DNA of 15,332 nt from NCBI GenBank assembly GCA_035376985.1, contig DAOSSA010000031.1, positions 1 through 15,332 on the forward strand, written 5' to 3'. Position numbers and translations under genes: made by a program. The notes under the pieces were generated by a model. It was given only the letters and a program-made list of their open reading frames with translations, did no database searches and was not told the origin of the DNA. Below, one piece after another: positions 5,798 to 13,578 of the stretch. This DNA comes from Brevifilum sp029548365 (GTDB lineage: Bacteria > Chloroflexota > Anaerolineae > Anaerolineales > Anaerolineaceae). Position 1 is the first letter of the stretch, and each line of letters opens with the position of its first letter.

Positions 5798-6163
5798 ATG
5801 ACGAGCAAAGCACAACCTGGCGACCCGTCTGACTTTTACAGCCACCACTTTACCCGCGCCGAACTGGCCGACCTGGACCGTGCCCTGGGCGATTCACTGC
5901 GCGGTGAGATCGGCATGCTGCGCACGGTGATGCGACGCTTTTTTGAACGCGTCAGCCAGGAGGCTGATGACAGCAAAGCCCTGGCGGAGGCGCTGCGTGT
6001 TCTGGGGTTGAGTGTAACACGCCTGGCGCGGGTTATCCAGGCAGAGCGGCAATTGCAGGCTGGTGGGGCGGATGATTTGGGCGATGCGCTGACCCGCAGT
6101 ATGGCTGCCGTTCTGGAAGAGCTGCGCGGCGCCACCGCCGGCGAGCGGGGGTCGCATGGATGA
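5798..6163 (+). CDS. small helical phage-type protein, possible terminase small subunit
   Basis: A 121-residue, wholly helical, soluble protein. Its N-terminal part (FYSHHFTRAELADLDRAL, residues 13-30) is followed by LRGEIGMLRTVMRRFFERV and then a segment LSVTRLARVIQAERQL. The arrangement resembles the small proteins that precede the large terminase in many prophages, but I see no clear helix-turn-helix and do not recognise the family with certainty. GGAGG at 5781-5785 is 12 bases upstream, longer than usual. It overlaps the next gene by eight bases and is the first gene of a three-gene operon. Context suggests DNA recognition for packaging; that is inference. Confidence 0.7.
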   Translation: MTSKAQPGDPSDFYSHHFTRAELADLDRALGDSLRGEIGMLRTVMRRFFERVSQEADDSKALAEALRVLGLSVTRLARVIQAERQLQAGGADDLGDALTRSMAAVLEELRGATAGERGSHG

Positions 6164-6434
6164 ACGGCTGTATGCATTGCTGACCGAGCAAATGAAGCAC
6201 GCTACCGACTTGCTCTCGGCGCAGATTCAATCGCTGGAGGCGAAGGTGGTATACCAGACCGATTTGTTCCATCAACGCCTGACGCTGCTGGAGGAGTGCA
6301 TGCGCGACCATGAGATGCGCCTACGAGCAGCCACCGAGGGCGTGACGCAGTTCAAACTCTTTTCCGGGCTGGCTTCGGGCAGCTCGGGCTTGATGTCGCT
6401 GGTGGCGTTGATCAAGGCTTTTTTAGGAGGTTAG
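6156..6434 (+). CDS. small coiled-coil protein with C-terminal hydrophobic segment
   Basis: A 92-residue protein. Residues 5-62 have heptad-like spacing of Leu, Ile and Val (LLTEQMKHATDLLSAQIQSL and LFHQRLTLLEECM) and should form a coiled coil. Residues 68-92 are hydrophobic and Gly/Ser-rich (GLMSLVALIKAFLGG), compatible with one membrane segment. The ATG at 6156 lies inside the 3' end of the preceding gene (eight-base overlap) with a G-rich site before it. The terminase gene starts two bases after the stop, so the three are translationally coupled. In phages, proteins with this outline include holin-like and membrane-anchored factors, but no family is recognised. Confidence 0.65.
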   Translation: MDERLYALLTEQMKHATDLLSAQIQSLEAKVVYQTDLFHQRLTLLEECMRDHEMRLRAATEGVTQFKLFSGLASGSSGLMSLVALIKAFLGG

Positions 6435-6435
6435 C

Positions 6436-7971
6436 TTGGCTGAATTGGATCCCCGGTTGCAGATTTTGGCTCGAGACGTGGTTCACTTTGCAAGCTATAC
6501 CAGCGGACTGCAGTTGCGCAGCTACCAGGTCGATGTGGCGCGGGCTGTGGTGCGCTCGGTGATCGAGAGCCTGGGACTGACCTTCGTGGTGATCCTGCCG
6601 CGCCAGTCGGGTAAGAACGAGCTCCAGGCGCAGTTACAGGCTTATCTGCTGACGCTGTTTTCGTGCCAGCGTTCCGGGATGGTGCAGGTCTCTCCGACGT
6701 GGAAGCCGCAGGCTGCCAATGCCATGTCCCGGCTGGAGGCGGTGCTGAACGCCAATGTCGTCATCAAAGACCGCTGGAAAAAGCATCACGGGCATATCTA
6801 CCAGGTGGAGGGGGCGCGGCTGACTTTTTTATCGGGTTCGCCCACGTCCAATATCGTCGGCGCCACGGCTGATCTGCTGCTCTCGATCGATGAAGCTCAG
6901 GATATCCAGACCGACAAATTCGATAAGGAAATCGCGCCGATGGCGGCCTCCACGCATGCCACGCGGGTATTGTGGGGCACCGCCTGGACGGCGAACACAC
7001 TGCTTTCGCGGGAGGAAGCCGCCGCGCTGGAATCACAGCAGCAGGACGGCATCCAACGTGTTTGGAGGCTGGATTGCGCCGATGTGGCCCGCGAGGTGCC
7101 CGCTTACGGCAGGTTCGTAGCCGAGCAGGTGGGGCGGTTGGGGCGCAATCACCCCATGGTGCGCACCCAGTATTATTCCGAGGATCTCGACGCCGAGGGC
7201 GGGTTGTTTTCGCCCGAGCGGATGGCTTTGCTGCGGGGAGCGCACCCGCCCCAGTTGACCGCCCGCCCCGGGCAGTTGTACGTAATGACGCTGGACCTGG
7301 CCGGCGAGGATGAGGGGGGCGGATTGGGCGAGATTTTGCGGGTCACGAGCGCTCGCGATGCTACCGCGCTGACGATTGCGCAGGTGGACCTGACGACGAT
7401 GGTCAACACGGATTGTCCCCTGCCGACCTACCGGATCGTCCACCGGCGGTTGTGGGTGGGAGTGAAGCACAGCAGCCTGTTCATTGAGATCACGCGCCTG
7501 GCTGCGGACTGGTCGATCCGATACCTGGTGTGCGATGCAACCGGCGTGGGCGCGGGGCTGACCTCATTCCTCATCCAGGTGCTGGGAGCACGGGTGATTC
7601 CCTTCACCTTCAGCAGTAAGACCAAATCCGACCTTGGTTGGGCGTTCCTGGCATTGATCGACAGCGGTCGCCTGCAGGATCACACACCCGCTGCAGAGGG
7701 TCCCGATGCATTGAATGAACTGCAGGCGCTGTTTTTCAACCAGTTAGCGCACTGCCAGTATGAGATCCAGACCGGACCCGACAAACGCATCCGCTGGGGT
7801 GTTCCTGATGGCACCCGAAACCTGGCCTCAGGCGAACTGGTGCATGACGACCTGGTCGTCTCGGCTGCACTGTTGGGCGCCCTGGACCCGGCCCCGGCAC
7901 ACAGATCTTTGCCACCGCCACGTCCCAACGCCTCGCACAGCACTTTACTTCCCTCTCAGATGGATCCGTAA
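6436..7971 (+). CDS. phage large terminase subunit (TerL), altered C-terminus
   Basis: A 511-residue protein of TerL length. ATPase: PRQSGKN (55-61, Walker A), LLLSIDEAQD (147-156, Walker B with D152 and catalytic E153), and LWGTAW (179-184) as coupling motif. Nuclease: TLDLAGED (D287), VCDATGVG (D367) and HDDLV (D471, D472), the three acidic positions of the RNase H-like fold. Family role: ATP-driven packaging of phage DNA and cutting of concatemers. The start is a TTG at 6436 with a perfect AGGAGG at 6425-6430, five bases before it; the previous stop overlaps this spacer. After about residue 488 the protein reads HRSLPPPRPNASHSTLL, which is another gene's sequence in the wrong frame (see 7848-8771). 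All catalytic residues lie before this junction, so activity may be kept. Confidence 0.88.
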   Translation: MAELDPRLQILARDVVHFASYTSGLQLRSYQVDVARAVVRSVIESLGLTFVVILPRQSGKNELQAQLQAYLLTLFSCQRSGMVQVSPTWKPQAANAMSRLEAVLNANVVIKDRWKKHHGHIYQVEGARLTFLSGSPTSNIVGATADLLLSIDEAQDIQTDKFDKEIAPMAASTHATRVLWGTAWTANTLLSREEAAALESQQQDGIQRVWRLDCADVAREVPAYGRFVAEQVGRLGRNHPMVRTQYYSEDLDAEGGLFSPERMALLRGAHPPQLTARPGQLYVMTLDLAGEDEGGGLGEILRVTSARDATALTIAQVDLTTMVNTDCPLPTYRIVHRRLWVGVKHSSLFIEITRLAADWSIRYLVCDATGVGAGLTSFLIQVLGARVIPFTFSSKTKSDLGWAFLALIDSGRLQDHTPAAEGPDALNELQALFFNQLAHCQYEIQTGPDKRIRWGVPDGTRNLASGELVHDDLVVSAALLGALDPAPAHRSLPPPRPNASHSTLLPSQMDP

Positions 7972-8771
7972 AGCACGCCTATTTCCTCATTCGTAAAAAC
8001 AACTCCCCTGCTGCTAACGTCTATTGCCAAATCACCACCTCTGATGGCACCAATCCCACAGCCACAGTCCTGGGCGCTTCAGCTAATATCGCTGGATCAA
8101 CCATTCCCCAGGGATTCACCTGGACAAAGTTCACCTTCGATCCTCCCGTATCCCTCTCAGCCAATACCAATTACTGGGCAGTGATCCGAGCATCCGCCAA
8201 CCACGCCACCGATAATTTCTCCGCCCGCCTGGATGAAAACCGCAGCTTCAACCAGGTCGGGATGGTCGCCAAGTACTATGATGGCGCCTGGAAGTCCACC
8301 ACAGCCGTGACCACCGGTTTTACCCCTGTTGCCTATTTCAGAATCGTCACCGTGCAAGATACAGGACAAATTCTCCACAGCATATCCACAGGTTTAGGCC
8401 AGTTCTTCACATCGATCCACACCTTATCCACAGGTGTTCAGGCGTGCCCCTTTAGTGATGACAATCGTACCGCCTTAGAAGAAGTCCAATCATTGATGAA
8501 TCTGGGGACGGTGAATTTGCGCCCTGTCCTATCTCAAGTTGATTCAAACCGTAGGCTCACTTTTTACGAAGCTCCCGATCCCACCTTTCCCACCGTTTCA
8601 ATGGATACCCAGGGGCGTTTCTTCTCGCCTTCCGGTCAGCTCATCCCCGCGTGGACCCCGCCCGTAGGGCAGTATGCCATCCTCTCCGGCTCCGACCATT
8701 TCGCTCCCCCCTTCGATAATTTCCGCACGCCCAATTACTTTGTTGACAATTACACTTTCTTTAATTCCTGA
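7848..8771 (+). pseudogene. 5'-truncated phage structural-type protein gene fused behind terL
   Basis: The frame is open from 7848 to the TGA at 8769-8771, but no ATG, GTG or TTG occurs before the GTG at 8181, while recognisable protein starts far upstream: about 7905-8340 reads SQRLAQHFTSLSDGSVK, then FTWTKFTFDPPVSLSANT and NYWAVIRASANHATDNF. This is a beta-sandwich, carbohydrate-binding-like or choice-of-anchor-type domain with the usual FTF-(D/S)PPV-LSA-T-YW pattern. The C-terminal part (RRLTFYEAPDP, TQGRFFSPSGQLIPAW, VGQYAIL) is of a kind seen in phage minor structural proteins; this last point is weak. The first 120 bases overlap the terL 3' end in the -1 frame. The simplest reading is a deletion that joined terL to the inside of this gene. 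If GTG 8181 is used, a 196-residue fragment could be made. Confidence 0.7.
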
Positions 8772-8839
8772 TCCGTGTTATTAAAAGCACCAGGAGATTT
8801 GATCGACGGAATTTCCCAGCTCAAGGGTAAAATTGCCGT

Positions 8840-8869
8840 ATGACAGCAGGCACAGAAAAAGTATATAAA
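8840..8869 (+). promoter_or_regulatory. promoter of the GH1 gene
   Basis: ATGACA (8840-8845) and TATAAA (8864-8869) are each five of six matches, 18 bases apart, and lie 32 bases before the ATG at 8902. The preceding gene ends at 8771, so the GH1 gene appears to have its own transcript. Confidence 0.5.
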
Positions 8870-8901
8870 TTCTTGGCGATCGTTTGGTGAGGTGAAGCAC
8901 T

Positions 8902-10224
8902 ATGGCAAAAGGCACTTATTATTTCACAAAGGACTTTATGTGGGGCACCGCTACGGCAGCGCACCAGGTTGAGGGGCATAACACGAACAATACCTGGTTT
9001 GCCTGGGAGCAGGAAGAAGGCCGTATTTTAAATCGTGACCGATCGGGTTTGGCTTGCGATTGGTGGGGCGGACGCTGGCGTGAAGACTTCGATCGCGCCC
9101 AGGCGAGCGCACAGAACGCGCATCGGTTGTCGATCGAATGGAGCCGCATTCAACCGGCGCCAGACCGCTGGGATGAAAACGCGCTGGACCGTTACCGTGA
9201 GATGTTGATCGGTTTGCAGGATCGTAAGATGATGCCGATGGTGACCTTGCATCACTTCAGCGAACCTTTATGGGTGGCAGAGATGGGTGGATGGGAGAAC
9301 GAAGGGATCATCGAGCTGTTTACAAAACTTGTAGAAAAAACAGTAGCTGCGCTGAAGCCTTACTGCAATTTATGGGTGACGATTAACGAGCCCAATGTGT
9401 TTGCCTTCAGCGCGTATATCGATGGCGTTTTCCCGCCCGGGAAACAGGATATAAAAACTGCGCTGCGTGTGCTGCGACATATGGTCCTGGCGCACGCCCG
9501 CGCCTACCATGTGATTCACGAACTGCAACCCGAGGCGCGGGTTGGAACCGCGATCAATTACCGGGGTTTCAAACCTGCCAGCCAACTGCCCTGGGATCGC
9601 TGGATGACAAAACTTCACCACCACCTGTTCAACGATGTGTTTATTCAGACACTACAAACGGGCGTGTTCAAGGCTCTGGGTAAAAAGCAGAAATTAGACC
9701 GGGTTTCCGGAACACAGGATTTTTTGGGTTTGAACTATTACACCTGCGAGCATGTGCGATTTAATCCATTTGCGCCCGATCAGTTTTTTGCGCGGCGCTT
9801 TTTCCGACAGGGTTCTCTGCTGAGTGAAACCGGGTTCATCGCGCATGACCCGCAGGGCCTGATTGAGTGCGTGAAGTGGGGACATCAATTCGGGGTGCCA
9901 ATGATTATCACTGAAAACGGGGTTGAAGATCGCGAAGATGTGCTGCGTCCGCGTTATCTTGTGGAGCACTTGCATGCCTTGTGGCGGGTGATCAACGATA
10001 ATTACCCGGTGGAGGGATATTTTTACTGGACGCTGGTGGATAATTTCGAATGGGAACGCGGCTGGTCGCAGCGGTTTGGCCTGTGGGAACTGGACCAGGA
10101 GACCCAGGTACGGGTGCGCCGTCCCAGCGCTGAACTCTATGAAGAAATTTGCCGAATCAATGGGATTTCTTCTGAGGTCACAGCCAGGTATGCTCCTGAA
10201 GCTATGCAGAGGCTATTCCCATGA
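8902..10224 (+). CDS. glycoside hydrolase family 1 beta-glycosidase
   Basis: A 440-residue protein, normal length for a bacterial GH1 TIM barrel, without signal peptide, so cytoplasmic. The N-terminal signature is FMWGTATAAHQVEG (residues 12-25; Q22 contacts the glycone). The acid/base is E163 in TINEPN and the nucleophile E338 in ITENG. H117/H118 in TLHHF, W376 and E383-W384 in YWTLVDNFEWERG complete the -1 subsite. Family members are retaining beta-glucosidases, beta-galactosidases, 6-phospho-beta-glycosidases and related enzymes; E-W at 383-384 rather than a phosphate-binding S-K/Y set argues for a non-phosphorylated substrate. The start is supported by GAGGTG seven bases upstream. No transporter or phosphotransferase gene adjoins it. 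Confidence 0.93.
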   Translation: MAKGTYYFTKDFMWGTATAAHQVEGHNTNNTWFAWEQEEGRILNRDRSGLACDWWGGRWREDFDRAQASAQNAHRLSIEWSRIQPAPDRWDENALDRYREMLIGLQDRKMMPMVTLHHFSEPLWVAEMGGWENEGIIELFTKLVEKTVAALKPYCNLWVTINEPNVFAFSAYIDGVFPPGKQDIKTALRVLRHMVLAHARAYHVIHELQPEARVGTAINYRGFKPASQLPWDRWMTKLHHHLFNDVFIQTLQTGVFKALGKKQKLDRVSGTQDFLGLNYYTCEHVRFNPFAPDQFFARRFFRQGSLLSETGFIAHDPQGLIECVKWGHQFGVPMIITENGVEDREDVLRPRYLVEHLHALWRVINDNYPVEGYFYWTLVDNFEWERGWSQRFGLWELDQETQVRVRRPSAELYEEICRINGISSEVTARYAPEAMQRLFP

Positions 10225-10258
10225 ATTAAGTTTAAAAGCTTGCCAGGGCTGGAGAAAC

Positions 10259-10280
10259 CAGAAAAGGTAACCCTTTTCTG
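10259..10280. terminator. hairpin downstream of the GH1 gene
   Basis: CAGAAAAGG and CCTTTTCTG form a perfect 9-bp stem around the loop TAAC, 35 bases after the stop at 10224. No T-run follows on either strand, so it is a weak candidate for an intrinsic terminator. Confidence 0.45.
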
Positions 10281-10347
10281 TGAATTGCACCTGCATGGTG
10301 GCTGAAAGCATGGGCTTCACAATTCATACTCCCGATGCAATTTCAGT

Positions 10348-10353
10348 TATAAT
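10348..10353 (+). promoter_or_regulatory. possible -10 box of the degV gene
   Basis: Exact TATAAT 58 bases before the ATG at 10411; a weaker CATAAT follows at 10363-10368. No -35 hexamer is evident at standard spacing. Confidence 0.4.
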
Positions 10354-10410
10354 TATCACAGTCATAATTTGGCGATATTATTTTTGATTTTGATTCATAA
10401 AGGAGTATTG

Positions 10411-11256
10411 ATGAGAAAGGTTGCAATTATCACGGATAGTACCGCTTATTTGCCGGAATATTTGGTTGATGAATTGGGTATTCACGTTATTCCCCTGACC
10501 CTGCTGTGGGGTGAGGACATGTACCGGGATGGGGTCGATATTCGCTCGGAAGAATTTTACGCGCGCCTGGCTGAGGCGAACATTCTCCCCACCACCAGTC
10601 AGCCGTCGGTGGGTGAATTTGCCAGCCTGTTTTCACGCCTGTTGGACGAGGGCTATGCCGTCCTGGCGATGCTGATCTCGAGCGGGATTTCAGGCACAGT
10701 CGATTCTGCTCTGCAAGCCCAGGATGCTTTCCCTGGTGCGCCGATAGCGGTCGTTGATTCCCATCTGGTGGCGATGCCACTGGGATTTATGGTGATGAAG
10801 GTAGCCCGGGCAGCGCAAGCGGGCGCCAGCCTGGAGGAATGCCAAGCTATGGCTGAGGCAGTGTACTCCAAAATCGGGGTCTATTTCATGGTTGACGACC
10901 TTAAATATCTCCATATGGGTGGGCGCATCAATACAGCCAAACGCTTGCTGGGTTCTGCGCTGGACCTCAAACCGATCATGGAACTCAAGGAAGGTAAAAT
11001 TGAGCTGGTGGAATCTGTGCGCTCGCGGAAAAAGGCGTTAGCCCGAATGCTGGACCTGGTGGAACGGGATATCGCAGGTAGCAAGGGCGTACGCATCGCG
11101 GCTTTTCATGCCGCGGCAGAAGAGGAAGCCCAGGCGTTGTTGGTCCAGGCGGTTGAACGTTTTAAGCCGATTGAGACGGTCACCACCTTTGTCAGCCCGG
11201 TCATCGGGGCGCATACCGGACCCGGGACTGTCAGCATCGCATACCAGATGGAATGA
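10411..11256 (+). CDS. DegV family protein (fatty-acid-binding)
   Basis: A 281-residue cytoplasmic protein, typical DegV length. Conserved parts: ITDSTAYLP (residues 7-15), PTTSQPS (60-66, lipid carboxylate-binding loop), SSGISGT (about 91-97), VDSHLVAMPLG, DDLKYLHMGGRI (about 161-172) and GAHTGPGT near the C-terminus. DegV/FakB proteins bind a fatty acid and, where FakA is present, present it for phosphorylation; no kinase gene is in the window. The ATG at 10411 is preferred to an upstream TTG at 10369 because AAAGGAG (10399-10405) lies five bases before it and the family starts with the strand KVAIITDS. It is convergent with the next gene; the two stops are two bases apart. Confidence 0.92.
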   Translation: MRKVAIITDSTAYLPEYLVDELGIHVIPLTLLWGEDMYRDGVDIRSEEFYARLAEANILPTTSQPSVGEFASLFSRLLDEGYAVLAMLISSGISGTVDSALQAQDAFPGAPIAVVDSHLVAMPLGFMVMKVARAAQAGASLEECQAMAEAVYSKIGVYFMVDDLKYLHMGGRINTAKRLLGSALDLKPIMELKEGKIELVESVRSRKKALARMLDLVERDIAGSKGVRIAAFHAAAEEEAQALLVQAVERFKPIETVTTFVSPVIGAHTGPGTVSIAYQME

Positions 11257-11258
11257 GG

Positions 11259-12053
11259 TTAGAGCCAGCCGCGCAGGTTGTAAATGAGCATTCCCAGGTA
11301 TTCTTTAACCACATTGGTGGTGAGGCTCAGCGCGCTGGCGGTGGGGAAAAGGTTAATCACAAACTCGCCCAGGTTGGGATTAAACGTTGCATGCCAGTTG
11401 TGCTCGGTGACGGTAAAGTCCGCCGGGGCTGGGATGACTGTGACTCCCTGTTTTTCAAAAAGCGCTTTAGAGCGAGGCATGTGCTGTGCTGAGGTGACAA
11501 GGATGACCTCAGTGACCTTGTTTTCAGCCAGGATTTTAGAGGAGTACAGGGCATCTTCGTAGGTGTTCTGAGAATCGGGTTGCTGCCAGATGGCGTCTGC
11601 TGGTACGCCCATTAAGATCAGCAATTCGGTCATATCCTCGGCCGGAGTGGAATTCCTGGCTGAAACGTACCCCAGATTTCCGCCGCTCACCAGGATTACC
11701 GGTGCGGTGCCCTGCTGGTAGAGATAGGCTGCATACAGCACCCGGTCGCCGGCGGAATTCACCTCAACCATGGCTCGCGGCGGATCACTTGGTTCAGTTC
11801 CGCCGCCCAGCAGAACGATCACTTCTGCAGTGGGGATGTTCTGCAAGGGCAGGTTGCGCCATTCCAGTGAGCGAGCCAAACCAAAGCTGACCCAGCGGTT
11901 GCCTGCCAGCCACAGGATGATCAACGTGACGATCATTAACCCGCGCTGTAAACGTTTCCGTTTATTGACGATTAGCGCCAGGATGATGAACAAAGAGATC
12001 AAACCCAGGGGGTAGATGAAGAGCGGGAGCAATTTGCTGAGGTAAACAAACAT
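11259..12053 (-). CDS. YdcF/ElyC-like (DUF218) membrane protein
   Basis: A 264-residue protein. Two membrane segments (about residues 6-29 and 38-52) are separated by the basic turn NKRKRLQRG. The DUF218 domain then follows: AEVIVLLGGG (76-85), VILVSGG (119-125), E139 in the helix after it, NTYEDA (163-168) and ILVTSAQHMPRS (184-195). The two-segment layout matches ElyC/YdcF proteins linked to envelope polysaccharide or peptidoglycan precursor handling, where the enzymatic reaction is not settled. The ATG at 12053 is chosen over a TTG at 12059 because a purine-rich AAGGAAGG lies upstream on its strand and the hydrophobic segment starts directly. It ends two bases from the convergent degV stop. 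Confidence 0.85.
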   Translation of the reverse strand: MFVYLSKLLPLFIYPLGLISLFIILALIVNKRKRLQRGLMIVTLIILWLAGNRWVSFGLARSLEWRNLPLQNIPTAEVIVLLGGGTEPSDPPRAMVEVNSAGDRVLYAAYLYQQGTAPVILVSGGNLGYVSARNSTPAEDMTELLILMGVPADAIWQQPDSQNTYEDALYSSKILAENKVTEVILVTSAQHMPRSKALFEKQGVTVIPAPADFTVTEHNWHATFNPNLGEFVINLFPTASALSLTTNVVKEYLGMLIYNLRGWL

Positions 12054-12120
12054 GGACAACCTTCCTTGACTTGAAGATCACTGCTTAATAAACAGCCGGG
12101 AGATTTTTGCTTCGATTAAA

Positions 12121-13347
12121 TTACGGCGAAAACTGGATCACCTCATTTCCCTGGACGAAAAACACCCATTGATGAACAATATAATAACCATCGGTGCAGG
12201 AACCATCCTTAACCCGGGCGAGGATTGCGGTTGAGATGGCTTCAGGCAGCAGATGCGGGTTGAGCCATACCTCTCCTAAATCGCAGGTTCTTGCGACTGG
12301 TATATCATCTTTTCTGCTGATGATGCCTTCAATTGCGCTCGATGAGGCCGTGATGCGCGGAATATGCCAGCGAGAATAATCATCGGCAAAGGGCGCCTGG
12401 GCCAACCGTGTGCCGCCATCATAGTCGCCCTCGATAATGGCTGCGACCGGAGCGCCTTCGGGGTTGGTGTAATTATAAAGTACCTGTTTGCCAGCTTCTG
12501 TTTCAGGCCAGACCACATATGGCAGTGCGATGACATTGGGCAAACCGGCGATCAGGTCTTCCCTGTTGATGGATGTCAGAGCCTGGCGCAGGGCCCGGTC
12601 GTTTTCCTCCAGTTGATATTGAATTTCAGATGGAGAGATCTGGTTTAGAAAAGGGTGTTCGTATAAATGGTTCATCGGCAGAGCGCCGTTTTCGATACAC
12701 CAGGCGATTGCGCGGGCGCGTGCTTCGCGCCAGCCTTCTTTAATGTTGAATGCGCCATTTGAATAGTCGTTTAAATAGCCTTTATCGCCCAGGTTAAAAA
12801 ATAGGGCTGCTGCGAGATTGAAATCTGGATATTCTTGCGAAAAGGACCATAAGCGACCGAGACCCGAATAGGGGGCGGGGTTACCCGAATCGTCCAGCGA
12901 TATTTGATCAGCATAAAACAGATCATCAATGGTGATGATCAAAGGTCGTCGGCCTTCCTGCAGGTGGATCACACCCCGCAGCCAGGAATCAAGCGAAACC
13001 AGGGAAAAGCCCGCCTCGTACAGGGCGTGCAGGTGCTGGTCGAAGTCGGTCAGGCTGGTTACATAACGCGATGAATAGGCGCCTGCGCGTGGGTCAAAGC
13101 GGTGGTACATCAAAACGGGCGCACGGGGCAAACTTTCCCACACTGTGGCGATGAGCTGGATGCGTTCTGTTGGGGTTGTGGGTGTAGGGGAGAGGACAGG
13201 CAGCGTGGGTACAGACATTGTGGGAGTGCTGCCAGGCACTTCCACAATGGAAAGGGTTGGGATGCCTTCCGGCGCGCGGGTGGGCATGTGACAGCCCGCA
13301 AGGATCAATGCAAGCAGCAAGAGGTAAACTGGCAACGTCCGACGCAT
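12121..13347 (-). CDS. lipoprotein with polysaccharide-deacetylase-like domain
   Basis: A 408-residue protein. Residues 1-19 are a lipoprotein signal peptide with lipobox LAGC (C19). A Pro/Thr/Ser-rich linker (about 22-60) leads to a NodB-like fold: PVLMYHRF (77-84), TSLTDFDQHLHALYEAGF (98-113), IITIDD (137-142) in place of the usual TFDD, and NHLYEHPF (226-233) giving H227 and H231. D141/D142 with H227 and H231 would form the metal site. Family members remove acetyl groups from cell-wall or exported polysaccharides; the activity here is inferred. About 150 residues follow the expected fold and are not recognised. The ribosome site is weak. The gene is 67 bases upstream of the YdcF-like gene on the same strand, so both could be one envelope-related transcript. 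Confidence 0.8.
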   Translation of the reverse strand: MRRTLPVYLLLLALILAGCHMPTRAPEGIPTLSIVEVPGSTPTMSVPTLPVLSPTPTTPTERIQLIATVWESLPRAPVLMYHRFDPRAGAYSSRYVTSLTDFDQHLHALYEAGFSLVSLDSWLRGVIHLQEGRRPLIITIDDLFYADQISLDDSGNPAPYSGLGRLWSFSQEYPDFNLAAALFFNLGDKGYLNDYSNGAFNIKEGWREARARAIAWCIENGALPMNHLYEHPFLNQISPSEIQYQLEENDRALRQALTSINREDLIAGLPNVIALPYVVWPETEAGKQVLYNYTNPEGAPVAAIIEGDYDGGTRLAQAPFADDYSRWHIPRITASSSAIEGIISRKDDIPVARTCDLGEVWLNPHLLPEAISTAILARVKDGSCTDGYYIVHQWVFFVQGNEVIQFSP

Positions 13348-13389
13348 ACTATTGATTTTACTTTGCTTTTCAATAATCTGAATTCATAT

Positions 13390-13425
13390 AAAAAAAATGG
13401 TTCCCGCGAATGATCATTCACGCGG
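13390..13425 (-). terminator. hairpin plus T8 in the leader of the lipoprotein gene
   Basis: GAATGATCATTC (13408-13419) is a perfect 12-bp palindrome, extended by CCGC (13404-13407) and GCGG (13422-13425) with a two-base bulge. On the minus strand it is followed, after six bases, by eight T (plus-strand A-run 13390-13397). Since it precedes the lipoprotein start by about 43 bases, it could be an attenuator or a stop for transcription from the divergent side; an operator is another option. Confidence 0.45.
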
Positions 13426-13469
13426 ATTCGGTTGAGGGCGTCTTGGGTAATGATCGGGAAAATATCCGT

Positions 13470-13475
13470 TATAAT
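13470..13475 (+). promoter_or_regulatory. possible -10 box of the Fe-S protein gene
   Basis: Exact TATAAT 103 bases before the ATG at 13579, in the divergent intergenic region; no -35 match at usual spacing. Confidence 0.4.
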
Positions 13476-13578
13476 TGAGCATCGTGCGCTTAATCCATAA
13501 GATAGCGTAGAATGATCGGGTTGTTTTACGCTATAAGCCGGGTCGCAAGAAGTGACGACCGATCATCGAGGAGTACGT

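Noticed and set aside
7033..7470. 145-codon minus-strand frame inside terL
   Set aside because: Shadow frame; the plus strand holds the terminase nuclease motifs.
7848..7971. Programmed -1 frameshift making a TerL-structural fusion protein
   Set aside because: No good slippery heptamer or downstream structure was found in the overlap; such a fusion also has no known precedent.
10225..10410. TTG 10369 as start of DegV
   Set aside because: It would add hydrophobic leader residues not found in DegV proteins; ATG 10411 has a strong ribosome site.
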